Positions 42,851-51,633 are shown, counted from the stretch's first letter. The stretch is 64,000 nucleotides of DNA from Pleomorphomonas sp. T1.2MG-36 (GCF_950100655.1 NZ_CATNLY010000012.1:868001-932000), one strand, 5' to 3'. The notes: generated from the letters alone by a model not told the origin. Translations and numbers: made by a program.

Positions 42851-44425
42851 ATGGGCGTGCGGTATCTCATCGGCCTCGATTTCGGGACGCTATCGGTACG
42901 CGGCGTGCTCATGGACGCCGACTCGGGCACAGCCGTCGACCATCATGCCTCCTCCTACCGTCACGGCGTGATGAGCGGAACGCTGGCCGACGGCACCCCT
43001 CTGCCGCCCGGCTTCGCCCTGCAGGATCCCGGCGACTATCTCGCTGCTGCGGAGGAGGTGCTGCAGCGCCTCGGGCAAGGGCGCCAGATCCTGGCGATCG
43101 GCATCGACTTCACCGCGTCGTCGCCGCTGCCGGCCATGGCGGACGGCACCCCGATGTCGGAGCTGATGCCAAACGAGCCACACGCCTACGTCAAGCTCTG
43201 GAAGCACAGCGCCGCGCAACGCTACGCCGATGAAATCAACGCCGCGGGCGGCGCCTACCTCGACGACTTCGGTGGGCGCGTGTCTGGCGAGTGGCTGCTC
43301 GCCAAGGCAGCGCAACTGGCGGACGAGGCACCGGAGATCTGGGCGCGGTCCGAACGATTCATCGAGGCGGGCGACTGGATGGTGTTGCGGCTCACCGGCT
43401 GCGAGGCCCGCAATCTCGGCTTTGCCGCCTACAAGGCTCAATACTCGGCCACCGATGGCTATCCCTCCGATATTGTGCCCGGCCTCGATGCCCGGCTCGC
43501 CCGGCCGCTGCCCGCCGGCAGTCCGGCCGGTGCGCTCAATCAGGAGTGGCGACGCCGGACCGGCATCGAGGGACCGGCAACCGTGGCGGTGGCGATCATC
43601 GACTCGCATGCGGTTCTGCCGGCTGTCGGCGCCGTCGACGACGGCACCGTGGTGGGCGCGCTCGGAACGTCGGCCGCCTATCTCTTTCTGGCCGAACGGC
43701 GCCTTGCATTGCCGGTCGGCCTGGAGGGCATGGCCCATGGCGGCTCCCTGCCCAACCTGTGGCTTTACGAGGCTGGACAGGCGGCCTTCGGCGATATCCT
43801 CGCCTGGTTCGTCCGTACCTTTCCGCGCGGTGCCGACCTCGCGGCCAGTTTTGCCGCCTACAACGCCGAAGCGGCGACGCTTGCCCCCGGCGAAAACCAC
43901 CTTGTCGGGCTCGACTGGTGGAACGGGAATCGCGTTCCCCACGCCGACTCGCGCCTATCCGGGCTTCTGATGGGCTTCGGCCTGGATACCACCGCGGCAG
44001 GCATCTACCGGGCGCTGATGGAAGCGCTCTGCTACGGAACGCGCCAGGTTCTGGATCTGGCCACCGCCGGCGGTCTCGACATGCGGCGCGTCGTCATGAC
44101 GTCAGGCCTGGCCGAAGCCAATCCCTTGCTCGTGGCGATCATGGCGGACATTCTCGGCCGGGACATCGAAGTGCCGACGATCCCTCACGCCACGGCGACC
44201 GGAGCGGCCATCCATGGAGCCGTCGCAGCGGGTGTCGTCGCCGACTTCCAGGACGGGGCGAGGCGCTTCGGCGCGCGCGCCCGGCGCCTTTTCCACCCCG
44301 ACACGGAGCGGTCCGCGCGCTATCAGCGGCTATACGGCGCCTATTGCGAGCTGTCGGACCTCGCGCCACTGCGGGCGACGATGCGCGGTGTCGGCCCGCT
44401 GTCGAGCAATGGCTCCAGCTCCTAG
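42851..44425 (+). CDS. FGGY carbohydrate kinase, ribulokinase-like
   Basis: This 524-residue sugar kinase phosphorylates a ketopentose or related polyol with ATP. YLIGLDFGTLSVRGVLMD opens the first actin-like domain, and GIDFTASSPLPAM, NEPHAYVKLWKHSAAQRYADEIN and LDWWNGNRVPHADSRLSG are AraB-like. ATP-side blocks are GALGTSAAYLFL and RVVMTSGLAEANPLLVAIMADILG. ATG at 42851 follows GGGAG; the open frame upstream lacks homology. It stands alone, with no transporter, epimerase or regulator beside it, so the substrate is uncertain (ribulose most likely). Confidence 0.88.
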   Translation: MGVRYLIGLDFGTLSVRGVLMDADSGTAVDHHASSYRHGVMSGTLADGTPLPPGFALQDPGDYLAAAEEVLQRLGQGRQILAIGIDFTASSPLPAMADGTPMSELMPNEPHAYVKLWKHSAAQRYADEINAAGGAYLDDFGGRVSGEWLLAKAAQLADEAPEIWARSERFIEAGDWMVLRLTGCEARNLGFAAYKAQYSATDGYPSDIVPGLDARLARPLPAGSPAGALNQEWRRRTGIEGPATVAVAIIDSHAVLPAVGAVDDGTVVGALGTSAAYLFLAERRLALPVGLEGMAHGGSLPNLWLYEAGQAAFGDILAWFVRTFPRGADLAASFAAYNAEAATLAPGENHLVGLDWWNGNRVPHADSRLSGLLMGFGLDTTAAGIYRALMEALCYGTRQVLDLATAGGLDMRRVVMTSGLAEANPLLVAIMADILGRDIEVPTIPHATATGAAIHGAVAAGVVADFQDGARRFGARARRLFHPDTERSARYQRLYGAYCELSDLAPLRATMRGVGPLSSNGSSS

Positions 44426-44524
44426 AGCGCGCCCGGCGAACCTTGGTTCGCCAACGTGCTCTATCTCTTTATTCTTACGCAACTCCGGACGCAAAACCGG
44501 TGCCCACTTTTGCTGGAGTTGCTC
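44423..44524. repeat. RIME-like rhizobial intergenic mosaic element
   Basis: Two adjacent imperfect palindromes are present. The first runs 44423-44463: TAGAGC/GCTCTA outer arms and GGCGAACC/GGTTCGCC inner arms. The second runs 44479-44522: GCAACTCC/GGAGTTGC outer arms and GCAAAA/TTTTGC inner arms. The second half closely resembles the GGACGCAAAACCG...CACTTTTGCTGG core of Rhizobium RIME elements as I remember it. It begins at the kinase stop codon. Confidence 0.65.
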
Positions 44525-44584
44525 TCGCGGCAAAGCGGGCCACTTCGCAGCGCGGCCAGAGAGCCGAACGCGCTTGAGTTCACC

Positions 44585-44603
44585 GACCGGCTGGTGACCG
44601 GTC
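44585..44603 (-). terminator. Small hairpin after the histidine kinase gene
   Basis: GACCGG (44585-44590) and CCGGTC (44598-44603) form a 6-bp stem directly beyond the kinase stop on the minus strand. No T-run follows; weak evidence. The stretch 44525-44584 holds nothing else recognisable. Confidence 0.3.
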
Positions 44604-44606
44604 CGG

Positions 44607-45968
44607 TCAGGGCATCGTTCGCTCGGGGACCGCATCGACGAGGGCTGCCTTGGAGAAGCGGACCTCCACCCTCAGGCCGTCGGCGTCCGTTCGGTTGGCG
44701 AAAGTCAGCGCCGCTCCGATCCGCCGGGCGCCCAGATCGGCGATGGTCAGACCGAGACCGCTGCCTGCCCCCTTCTTGTAACGTCCGCGAAAGAACCGAC
44801 GCGTGATCTCGGAGAGTTCGTCGTCGGGGATGCCGGGACCCTCGTCTTCAATGGCGAGGCCGCGGCCGTCCGGCAGCGCCGTCCAGACGATGCGTCCGGG
44901 TGGGGTCGTGTGTTCGGCGGCGTTTTCGCCCAAGTTGCGGAGGATGAGATATAGGCTGTCGCGATCGGCCCGGACTGTCAGTCCATCGAGTGCCGCGTCG
45001 ATCGTCACGGTCATGTCCGGCCGATGCGGCACGCCGCCGACCACCTCGCGCACAAGAGCGCCGAGGTCCAGCCTGCCGGCATCGGGCTCGACTTCCGGCA
45101 GCGCCTCCAGCCGCGCCAGCGACAAGAGCTGCCGGACGAGACGACTGGCGCGGTCGACCGAGGCGATGATCTGCCGAAGCGCGCCATCCCGGGTCGGCGC
45201 ATCCCTGGCCGCCAGCGCTACCTGCGCCTGCGTCTTCAGGCCGGCGAGCGGCGTCCTGAGCTCGTGGGCGGCAAAGGCAGTCATCTCCTTCTCGTGGCGG
45301 CGCGCCGCCTCCACCTTGGCGAACAGGCCGTTCAGCGCATCGACCAGCGGCCGCACCTCGTCGGGTGCGCCCTTGCCGGCCACCGGACTGACGTCATCGC
45401 CGTTACGGGCGGCTATCTCGCCGGCGATCCGGCGAAGCGGCGCCAGTCCCCGTCCGAGGCTGGCCCAGATCATCAGGCCGAGCAACGGCACCGCCATCAG
45501 CGCCGGCCCGACGAGTCCGACGATCAGGTCGCGCGCCAGCCGGGCCCGCAAACCGATGCGATCGCCCACGGCGACCCGCACGCCATGCAGGGAATCGACC
45601 ACGGTGTAGACGCGCCACATCTCGCCATTCACCCGGCGGTCGGAAAAGCCCTCCATCTCCTCGGCCAGATTGCCCTCGGGCGCACCTCCCGACCTGGCAA
45701 GCAGCCGGCCGCTCAGCGACCAGACCTGGCAGGACAGTTGACGGTTGTAAGTGAACTCGGCGGTCGTGACGGCCGCCGCGCCACGGGTCTCCAGGTTTGA
45801 GCTCGCCACCATGGAATGGACCATGCGCGCCGCCTCCTGCAGGCGGGTATCGAGCACATGCTCCAGTTCGGCCCGGCTTTCGAAGTAGATCCAGCCTACC
45901 GCGCATAACCAGATCGCCGCGGTGGCGGAAATCAGCAGCAGGAACAGGCGGCGGCGCAGCGAGGTCAT
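44607..45968 (-). CDS. Sensor histidine kinase (QseC/PmrB-like)
   Basis: This 453-residue membrane kinase has a first TM at about residues 6-28 (LFLLLISATAAIWLCAVGWIYF) and a periplasmic sensor of about 120 residues. A second TM (LIVGLVGPALMAVPLLGLMIW) and a HAMP region follow. The H-box has phospho-acceptor His235 in FAAHELRTPLAG, with N-box NLGENAAEH and ATP lid DEGPGIPDDEL and GSGLGLTIADLG. It starts inside the response-regulator stop (ATGA). The signal is unknown; linkage to disulfide and envelope genes suggests an envelope or metal-related cue (inference). Confidence 0.92.
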   Translation of the reverse strand: MTSLRRRLFLLLISATAAIWLCAVGWIYFESRAELEHVLDTRLQEAARMVHSMVASSNLETRGAAAVTTAEFTYNRQLSCQVWSLSGRLLARSGGAPEGNLAEEMEGFSDRRVNGEMWRVYTVVDSLHGVRVAVGDRIGLRARLARDLIVGLVGPALMAVPLLGLMIWASLGRGLAPLRRIAGEIAARNGDDVSPVAGKGAPDEVRPLVDALNGLFAKVEAARRHEKEMTAFAAHELRTPLAGLKTQAQVALAARDAPTRDGALRQIIASVDRASRLVRQLLSLARLEALPEVEPDAGRLDLGALVREVVGGVPHRPDMTVTIDAALDGLTVRADRDSLYLILRNLGENAAEHTTPPGRIVWTALPDGRGLAIEDEGPGIPDDELSEITRRFFRGRYKKGAGSGLGLTIADLGARRIGAALTFANRTDADGLRVEVRFSKAALVDAVPERTMP

Positions 45969-46627
45969 GGATCGGCCTTGAGCCGGTAGCCGAGGCCCCG
46001 GACGGTTTCGATCGCCATCCGACCGACCTTGGCGCGCAGATTGTGGATGTGAACCTCGACGGCGTTGCTTTCCACCTCCTCCTGCCAGCCGTAGAGACGG
46101 TCCTCCAGTTCGGTGCGCGAGCGGATGACGCCGGGCCACTCCATCAGCGCCGAGAGCACGGCGAACTCCCGACGCGACAGCGACACCGCCTTGCCCGCGA
46201 CCGTCACGACGGAGGTGGCGGGGTCGAGCACGATACCGGCCGCCTCGAGCAACGGACCGGCCCGCCCCTCGCGGCGGCGGGCGATGGCGCGCAACCGGGC
46301 GGCCAGTTCGTCCAGATCGAAGGGCTTGCCGAGATAGTCGTCGGCGCCGGCATCGAGACCGGCGATCCGGTCGGACGTCTCGTCGAGGGCGGTGAGCAGC
46401 AGCACCGGCGTCGCATCGCCCTGCCGCCTGAGATCGGCGAGAATGTCGAGGCCGGCACCATCGGGCAGCATGCGGTCGAGCACCACCGCATCGAACCGCG
46501 AGGCCGAGAGCGCAGCGCGCGCGTCGGCCGCCGTGAACACCACGTCGACCGTCGAGCCCGCCAACCCCAGTCCAACCTTCAGCCCGTCGGCCAGCACCGG
46601 ATCGTCCTCGACCACCAAGATGCGCAT
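45965..46627 (-). CDS. OmpR-family response regulator (QseB/PmrA-like)
   Basis: This 220-residue regulator has an N-terminal receiver (MRILVVEDDPVLADGL) with acidic pocket E7-D8-D9, phospho-site Asp51 in VVLDRMLPDG and Lys in DYLGKPFDL. The C-terminal winged helix includes LSRREFAVLSALM, EVESNAVEVHIHNLRAKVG and TVRGLGYRL. It diverges from dsbD across 118 bases containing a CTTAAG-N5-CTTAAG site, which matches the binding pattern of this regulator subclass. Autoregulation and control of the dsb operon are therefore likely. Confidence 0.93.
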   Translation of the reverse strand: MRILVVEDDPVLADGLKVGLGLAGSTVDVVFTAADARAALSASRFDAVVLDRMLPDGAGLDILADLRRQGDATPVLLLTALDETSDRIAGLDAGADDYLGKPFDLDELAARLRAIARRREGRAGPLLEAAGIVLDPATSVVTVAGKAVSLSRREFAVLSALMEWPGVIRSRTELEDRLYGWQEEVESNAVEVHIHNLRAKVGRMAIETVRGLGYRLKADP

Positions 46628-46675
46628 CGCGCTCCTTCCCAGGCAACCACGTTGGCCCCGATGGACCTTGCCTGC

Positions 46676-46692
46676 CTTAAGGCTGGCTTAAG
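46676..46692. promoter_or_regulatory. PmrA/QseB-type box in the divergent promoter
   Basis: CTTAAG (46676-46681), five bases, CTTAAG (46687-46692) is an exact match to the YTTAAK-N5-YTTAAK direct-repeat box known for PmrA-type regulators. It lies between the response-regulator and dsbD starts and could act on both. Confidence 0.6.
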
Positions 46693-46745
46693 GTCGGGCG
46701 ACACTATGCGTCTTGTCCAGTGGAATCAGCGAGGCGACCGGCGGC

Positions 46746-48500
46746 ATGAATTTTTCGATCAAGGCGAGATGGCTCTTCATCCTTCTGCTGCCGCTCGTGC
46801 TTTTTCCGCTCGCCGCCAAGGCCGAAACGCCGGCCCCGGCCGACAAGGTGTTCACGCTCAACGCCAGCCGAGAGGGAGCTTTGCGCCTTGCCTGGACGGT
46901 GGCGCCGGGCGCCTATCTCTATCGCGACAGCCTGAAGGCGTCGCTCCATGGTCGCGATCTCGCCCTGACCCCACCGCCAGGCGAAACCAAGGACGATCCC
47001 AACTTCGGTGAGGTCGAGGTCTACCACGACGTCGTCGCGCTGACGGTGCCCGACATGCCGCCAAGCGGTGTTCTGGACGTCACCTATCAGGGCTGCGCCG
47101 AGTCCGGCATCTGCTACCCGCCGGTCCGGAGCCAGGTCGATCTCGCCTCGCTCGTGGTCACCCAACGGCCGCGCGCCTCGCTGCTGGCCGACACCGCCGA
47201 TCCGCTTGTCCCGTCGCAGGACGCGCCACAAGGCAGTGTCGATCGGGAGGCCGGCACGGCTCTGTCGAGCGGCAGTCTCGCCGTCATTCCCGCCTTCGTC
47301 GGCTTCGGGCTGCTACTCGCCTTCACGCCCTGCGTCTTCCCGATGATCCCCATCCTCTCGGGCATTCTGGTTGGAGCGGGACAGCGTTCGATCCGGCGCG
47401 GCTTCTCGCTTTCGGCCGCCTACGTTCTGGCTATGGCCTCGGCCTATGGCCTTGCCGGCCTCGTCGCCGGCTGGAGCGGCGCCAATCTCCAGGTCCTGTT
47501 GCAGACGCCGCTGGTGCTGGGGCTTTCGGCCGCCATCTTCGTTGCGCTGGCGCTCGCCATGTTCGGCTTGTTCGAGCTGGCGCTGCCGTCGTTCATCGTC
47601 ACGCGGATCGCTGCCCTTCCCGTGCGCGGCGGCTCGCTGGGCGGCGCGGCGCTCATCGGCTTCGGTTCGGCGTTGGTGATCGGCCCTTGCGTCACCCCGC
47701 CGCTGGCCGCCGCCATGCTCTACGCCATCGACAGCGGCGATGCCGCACGCGGCGGCGCGGCGCTATTCGCCCTTGGGCTCGGCATGGGCCTGCCGCTGGT
47801 GTTGGCCGGCACCTTCGGCGCACGCTTCCTGCCAAAGGCCGGCCCCTGGCTGGACGGCTTTCACCGCCTCTTCGGCCTGATCTTTCTCGGCGTTGCCGTC
47901 ATGCTGGTCGCACGCCTCCTGCCGCTCCCGGCAGGGTTGGCGCTTTGGGGCGCATGGGGCGTCATCGTCGCGACATTCCTCGGTGCCTTCGATCGGCTGG
48001 ACAGCGCAAGCCCCTGGAACGCTCGGCTTTCCAAGGCGATCGGCCTCTCGGGAGCGCTTTATGGCGCGGTGCTGATCGTAGGCGCGGCGGGCGGCAGCGG
48101 CGATCCATTGCGCCCGCTCGCCTTCGTCGCCGGACGCGAAACGGATCAGGCCGTCACGTTGCGCCTGACTCAGCCGGCCGACTTCGACCGAGCCTTCGCC
48201 GCCGAGGCAACCGCCGGCAAACCGGTGCTCATTCTGTTCACCGCCGACTGGTGCACGGTCTGCAAGTCCAATGAGAAGATCCTCGCCGAGCCCGGCCTCC
48301 GCGATCGCCTGGCGCGCACGCCCCGCATTTCCGTCGACATCACCGCCCAGACCACCGAGGCCGAGAAGCTGATGGCGCGTTTTCGCGTCATCGGGCCGCC
48401 GGCCTTGTTCCTGCTCGACGCCAATGGACGGGAAATTCCCGGCTCTCGCCTCATCGGCGCCATCAATGCCGCCGATCTGACCGCTCGCCTTGCTATCTGA
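46746..48500 (+). CDS. dsbD: Thiol:disulfide interchange protein DsbD
   Basis: This 584-residue protein passes electrons from cytoplasmic thioredoxin to periplasmic partners. A signal peptide (FILLLPLVLFPLAAKAE) precedes the alpha domain with Cys117 and Cys123 in YQGCAESGICYPP. An eight-TM core follows, with Cys196 in FTPCVFPM and Cys315 in GPCVTPPL, then a C-terminal thioredoxin-like gamma domain with Cys503 and Cys506 in DWCTVCK. All three cysteine pairs are intact. It is the first gene of an operon with a DsbA-like protein and an L,D-transpeptidase. A ScsB-like copper-protective role is an alternative reading. Confidence 0.93.
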   Translation: MNFSIKARWLFILLLPLVLFPLAAKAETPAPADKVFTLNASREGALRLAWTVAPGAYLYRDSLKASLHGRDLALTPPPGETKDDPNFGEVEVYHDVVALTVPDMPPSGVLDVTYQGCAESGICYPPVRSQVDLASLVVTQRPRASLLADTADPLVPSQDAPQGSVDREAGTALSSGSLAVIPAFVGFGLLLAFTPCVFPMIPILSGILVGAGQRSIRRGFSLSAAYVLAMASAYGLAGLVAGWSGANLQVLLQTPLVLGLSAAIFVALALAMFGLFELALPSFIVTRIAALPVRGGSLGGAALIGFGSALVIGPCVTPPLAAAMLYAIDSGDAARGGAALFALGLGMGLPLVLAGTFGARFLPKAGPWLDGFHRLFGLIFLGVAVMLVARLLPLPAGLALWGAWGVIVATFLGAFDRLDSASPWNARLSKAIGLSGALYGAVLIVGAAGGSGDPLRPLAFVAGRETDQAVTLRLTQPADFDRAFAAEATAGKPVLILFTADWCTVCKSNEKILAEPGLRDRLARTPRISVDITAQTTEAEKLMARFRVIGPPALFLLDANGREIPGSRLIGAINAADLTARLAI

Positions 48501-48521
48501 GACTCGCACGAAAGGATTTCC

Positions 48522-49151
48522 ATGCAACGACGCACATTTCTCGCAGGAGCCGGCACCGCGCTGGCTGCCGCCATCGGCATGGGAAGCTTGCCGGCCTTGG
48601 CCGCCGAGGTGAGCCTCGACGATCTTCTTCATGATCCCGCCGCCCCAGTGGGCGGCAACCCCAAGGGAGACCTGACCATCGTCTCCTTCTCCGACTACAA
48701 TTGTCCCTTCTGCAAGAAGGCCGAGCCGGACCTCGCCCGTGCCGTCCGCGAAGATGGCAACATCCGCCTCGTCTACAAGGACTGGCCGATCCTGTCGCAG
48801 GCCTCGGTCTATGGCGCCCGGATGGCCTTGGCCGCCCATTACCAAGGCTCCTACGAGCGTGCTCACCATGCTCTCATGTCCATCTCCGGCCGCGCCGTGT
48901 CGCAAGAGGACATGGAACAGGCCCTTGCGACGGCCGGCATCGACATGCAGCGCCTCAAGACCGACCTCGAAACCAGGAAGAAGGAGATCACCGAACTGCT
49001 CGCTCGCAACATGGATCAGGCCGACGCGCTCGGCCTCCAGGGCACGCCGACCTACCTGATCGGGCCGCTCCTCGCCTCCACCCTCGATTACGATGGTTTC
49101 CGCGAGGCGATCGCCGAAGCCCGCAGCCGCCAGGCAGGAGACGCCCAATGA
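48522..49151 (+). CDS. DsbA-family periplasmic thiol oxidoreductase (ScsC/Com1-like)
   Basis: This 209-residue thioredoxin-fold protein has an RR-containing signal (QRRTFLAGAGTALAAAIG). The active site is Cys61-Pro-Phe-Cys64 in DYNCPFCKK and the cis-Pro loop is GTPTYLIG. Encoded right after DsbD, it is likely kept reduced by it and acts as an isomerase or protective reductase (ScsC-like), rather than as a classic oxidant DsbA; this is inference from context. Its stop overlaps the next start by four bases. Confidence 0.9.
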   Translation: MQRRTFLAGAGTALAAAIGMGSLPALAAEVSLDDLLHDPAAPVGGNPKGDLTIVSFSDYNCPFCKKAEPDLARAVREDGNIRLVYKDWPILSQASVYGARMALAAHYQGSYERAHHALMSISGRAVSQEDMEQALATAGIDMQRLKTDLETRKKEITELLARNMDQADALGLQGTPTYLIGPLLASTLDYDGFREAIAEARSRQAGDAQ

Positions 49152-49768
49152 GACTTGCTCTGATCCTCGCCTTTGCACCGCTCTTGCTTGCCGCCTGTGT
49201 CAGCTCGCCCTACGGGCCTGCCATGCCGCCTCTGCCGGCGGTCTCCGCCGCAAGTCCCGGCGCCGGGGTCACAACTCCCCCACCACAGTACCGGCGCCAA
49301 CTGGTCGCCGATCCGACGGGCGCCACTCCCGGCACCCTCGTCGTCGATCCGGCAAACCGCTATCTCTATCTGGTGCAGGAAGATGGCATGGCGCTTCGCT
49401 ACGGCGTCGGCGTTGGCAAGGCCGGCATGGAGTGGTCAGGCAGAGCCAGGGTGGCCTTCAAGCGGGAATGGCCGCGCTGGACGCCGACCCGAGACATGAT
49501 CGCCCGCGATCCCCAACGCTACGCCCAATGGGCCGGCGGCATGGAAGGCGGCGAAGGCAACCCGCTCGGCGCTCGCGCCCTCTATCTGTTCGAGGGAGGC
49601 AAGGACACGCTCTACCGCATCCACGGCACCAACGAACCAGCCTCGATCGGAAAGGCCATGTCGTCGGGGTGCATCCGCCTGATGAACGAGGACATCATCG
49701 ATCTCTACAATCGCGTCCCCGCGGGCGCGTCGGTCATCGTTCTGCCGGTCCCCCAGGCGGGGGCTTGA
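49148..49768 (+). CDS. L,D-transpeptidase (YkuD domain) lipoprotein
   Basis: This 206-residue protein has a lipoprotein signal (LILAFAPLLLAAC, lipobox Cys17) and a Pro-rich linker. A YkuD catalytic domain carries His159 in RIHGTNEP and nucleophile Cys175 in SSGCIRLMNEDIIDL. L,D-transpeptidases make 3-3 cross-links or attach proteins to peptidoglycan. Their active-site Cys must stay reduced in the periplasm, which gives a good reason for coupling to dsbD and the DsbA-like gene (inference). The ATGA overlap supports co-translation. Confidence 0.92.
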   Translation: MRLALILAFAPLLLAACVSSPYGPAMPPLPAVSAASPGAGVTTPPPQYRRQLVADPTGATPGTLVVDPANRYLYLVQEDGMALRYGVGVGKAGMEWSGRARVAFKREWPRWTPTRDMIARDPQRYAQWAGGMEGGEGNPLGARALYLFEGGKDTLYRIHGTNEPASIGKAMSSGCIRLMNEDIIDLYNRVPAGASVIVLPVPQAGA

Positions 49769-49783
49769 TCCTTCTCGCCACCA

Positions 49784-49806
49784 AGCCCCGCTCATCGAGC
49801 GAGGCT
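49784..49806. terminator. Bidirectional hairpin between convergent transpeptidase and methyltransferase genes
   Basis: AGCCCCGCTC (49784-49793) pairs with GAGCGAGGCT (49797-49806) over ten positions with one mismatch and a 3-base loop. No T-tract follows on either strand. Confidence 0.5.
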
Positions 49807-49825
49807 CCTGGGCGGCGGAGAACGG

Positions 49826-50425
49826 CTAGACCTTGGCACCGACGAAGCGAACGATTGCGCCCCTGCCGACATGGCCGCGCCCTTCGTCGAGCTCGACCTC
49901 GCCTTCAAAGCTATGGATGGCGCGGACGTCGGGGCCGAAATCCTCGGCGAGAAGCGCCAAGTCGAACAGCAACGCAATGTCCCTCGGCCCGCCGCTCGAC
50001 CGGCCAAGCTGATCGCGGTGGAACGCTTCGAGGATGATCAGTCCGTCCGGCTTCAGCGCGCGTATGAGATTGCGGTGGGCGGCACGGCGTATGGCAGGCG
50101 GCATGTGGACGTAGATCAGCACCACCGCGTCGGCTGTCTCCGCCTCGGGCACATAGGCGGAGAGATCGACGACCGCCGTTTCGAGCGAAACGCCGCGCTC
50201 CTCGGCCAGCGCCCGCGCCTTGGCGAGACCGACGGCAGATGCGTCCAGCGCCAGAACGCGATGCCCCTGGGACGCCAGCCAAACGCCATTGCGCCCCTCG
50301 CCATCACCGGCGGCGATGATACGGGCGCCTTTCGGGAGGCGTTGCGCCGTCTCGACGAGAAAGCCATTGGGCTCCGTGCCATAGCGGTAGCCCGGTTTTG
50401 AGAACTCCTCGTCCCACGACGGCAT
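49826..50425 (-). CDS. Class I SAM-dependent methyltransferase (TehB/UbiE-like fold)
   Basis: This 199-residue Rossmann-fold methyltransferase has motif I ARIIAAGDGEGRNGVWLA, the acidic residue in VLALDAS, and later blocks AVVLIYVHMPPAIRRAAHRNLIRALKPDGLIILEAFH. The N-terminus WDEEFSKPGYRYGTEPNGFL is typical of a widespread group annotated as TehB- or thiopurine-like methyltransferases. The substrate is unknown. It is monocistronic, converging on the dsb operon. The 150 bases upstream to the LacI gene end show nothing recognisable. Confidence 0.85.
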   Translation of the reverse strand: MPSWDEEFSKPGYRYGTEPNGFLVETAQRLPKGARIIAAGDGEGRNGVWLASQGHRVLALDASAVGLAKARALAEERGVSLETAVVDLSAYVPEAETADAVVLIYVHMPPAIRRAAHRNLIRALKPDGLIILEAFHRDQLGRSSGGPRDIALLFDLALLAEDFGPDVRAIHSFEGEVELDEGRGHVGRGAIVRFVGAKV

Positions 50426-50577
50426 TCAGGTTGTCCTTGCGTTAGCGTCAGATGATCCGGAGCCAGCATGCCGTCCCATACGGCAGCTGTCCATCTGCAT
50501 CCGGCGCCAACATCCGCTATGAAGCGGAATGCCCGACAGGAAGCCCATCGTTATTCGCGATGGCCGTGCCGGCTGCG

Positions 50578-51597
50578 TCAGGCGTCGCCCGGCGCTGCCG
50601 TCGATTGCCTGACGACCAGAGGCCCCTCGATCAGCCGCGTCTTCGGCTTGGACGGATCCGTCTTCTCATCGAGAAGCACGCCGACGGCGACGTTGCCCAT
50701 CCGGACGTAGGGTAATGCGACGGTGGTCAAGGCTGGCCGCAGCCCCTCGGAGAACAGCCGATGGTCGTCAAAGCCGACGACGGAGAGATCGCGCGGAATG
50801 ACCAGACCGAGCTCGGCGGCGGCGTGATAGACCTGCATCGCCATCTCGTCATTGCCGCAGAAGACGGCTGTCGGCCGATCGGGCCGGTCGAGCAGGCGCC
50901 GTGCCGCACCAAACGCTTCCTCCCGGTCGAAGGTACCGGCGCGCGACTGGCCGGTTACCGCGAGATCCGGCGGCTCGTCGAGACCGGCCTCGCGCAGGGC
51001 CCGCTTCAGGCCGGCAAGACGCAGTTGCGTCGCCTCGATGTTGGGCGACAGGGTCAGATAGGCGATCCGGCGGTGGCCGAGGCCTATGAGATGAACGCCG
51101 ACGCTGAAACCGCCCCCTTCCTCATCGGGGATGACGGTCGGCAGATCGCGGCTGTGCGAAAAACAGTTGACCATGACGCTCGGCAGCCGAAGCGGCGCAA
51201 AGTCATGGATCTCGCGATGGTAGGTCGCCGCGTAGATAACCCCCTCGACGCGAACCGCGCGAAAGCTGCGCAAGATGGAATCGGAGCTCTCCGCCCGGTT
51301 TTCCATGCTGCCGATCAGCAACGACATGTCTCGCTCGGCCAGCGCTTCCTCGACGCCCCGCACGATGTCGATGGAACATGGCGTCGACGCCGCGACATCG
51401 GTCAGAAGACCGATCACGCCCGAGCGCCCGGAGCGCATGGTCTGGGCTCGTCGGTCGGGAATGAAATCGAGTTCCGCGGCAGCCTCCAGAACGCGCGCAC
51501 GCATGGCCTCCGATACCGTGTCCGGAGCACTGAACACGCGCGACACCGTTTTCAGGGAAACGCCGGCGCGCTCGGCCACGGTCTTGATCGTCGACAT
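50578..51597 (-). CDS. LacI-family repressor of the alpha-glucoside-type operon
   Basis: This 339-residue repressor begins with the HTH STIKTVAERAGVSLKTVSRVF (residues 2-22) and hinge FIPDRRAQTMRSGRSG. The sugar-binding domain includes GLLTDVAASTPCSIDIVRGVEEAL, AVFCGNDEMAMQVYHAA and SVVGFDDHRLFSEGLRP. The frame is open to 51888, but ATG at 51597 follows GGAG and starts at the HTH. It diverges from the importer genes across two ATCGAT-centred operators, so it most likely represses both itself and the importer until a sugar binds. Confidence 0.92.
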   Translation of the reverse strand: MSTIKTVAERAGVSLKTVSRVFSAPDTVSEAMRARVLEAAAELDFIPDRRAQTMRSGRSGVIGLLTDVAASTPCSIDIVRGVEEALAERDMSLLIGSMENRAESSDSILRSFRAVRVEGVIYAATYHREIHDFAPLRLPSVMVNCFSHSRDLPTVIPDEEGGGFSVGVHLIGLGHRRIAYLTLSPNIEATQLRLAGLKRALREAGLDEPPDLAVTGQSRAGTFDREEAFGAARRLLDRPDRPTAVFCGNDEMAMQVYHAAAELGLVIPRDLSVVGFDDHRLFSEGLRPALTTVALPYVRMGNVAVGVLLDEKTDPSKPKTRLIEGPLVVRQSTAAPGDA

Positions 51598-51633
51598 CGC
51601 CACTCCAACTGATTTCGCCACAATATCCACCTT

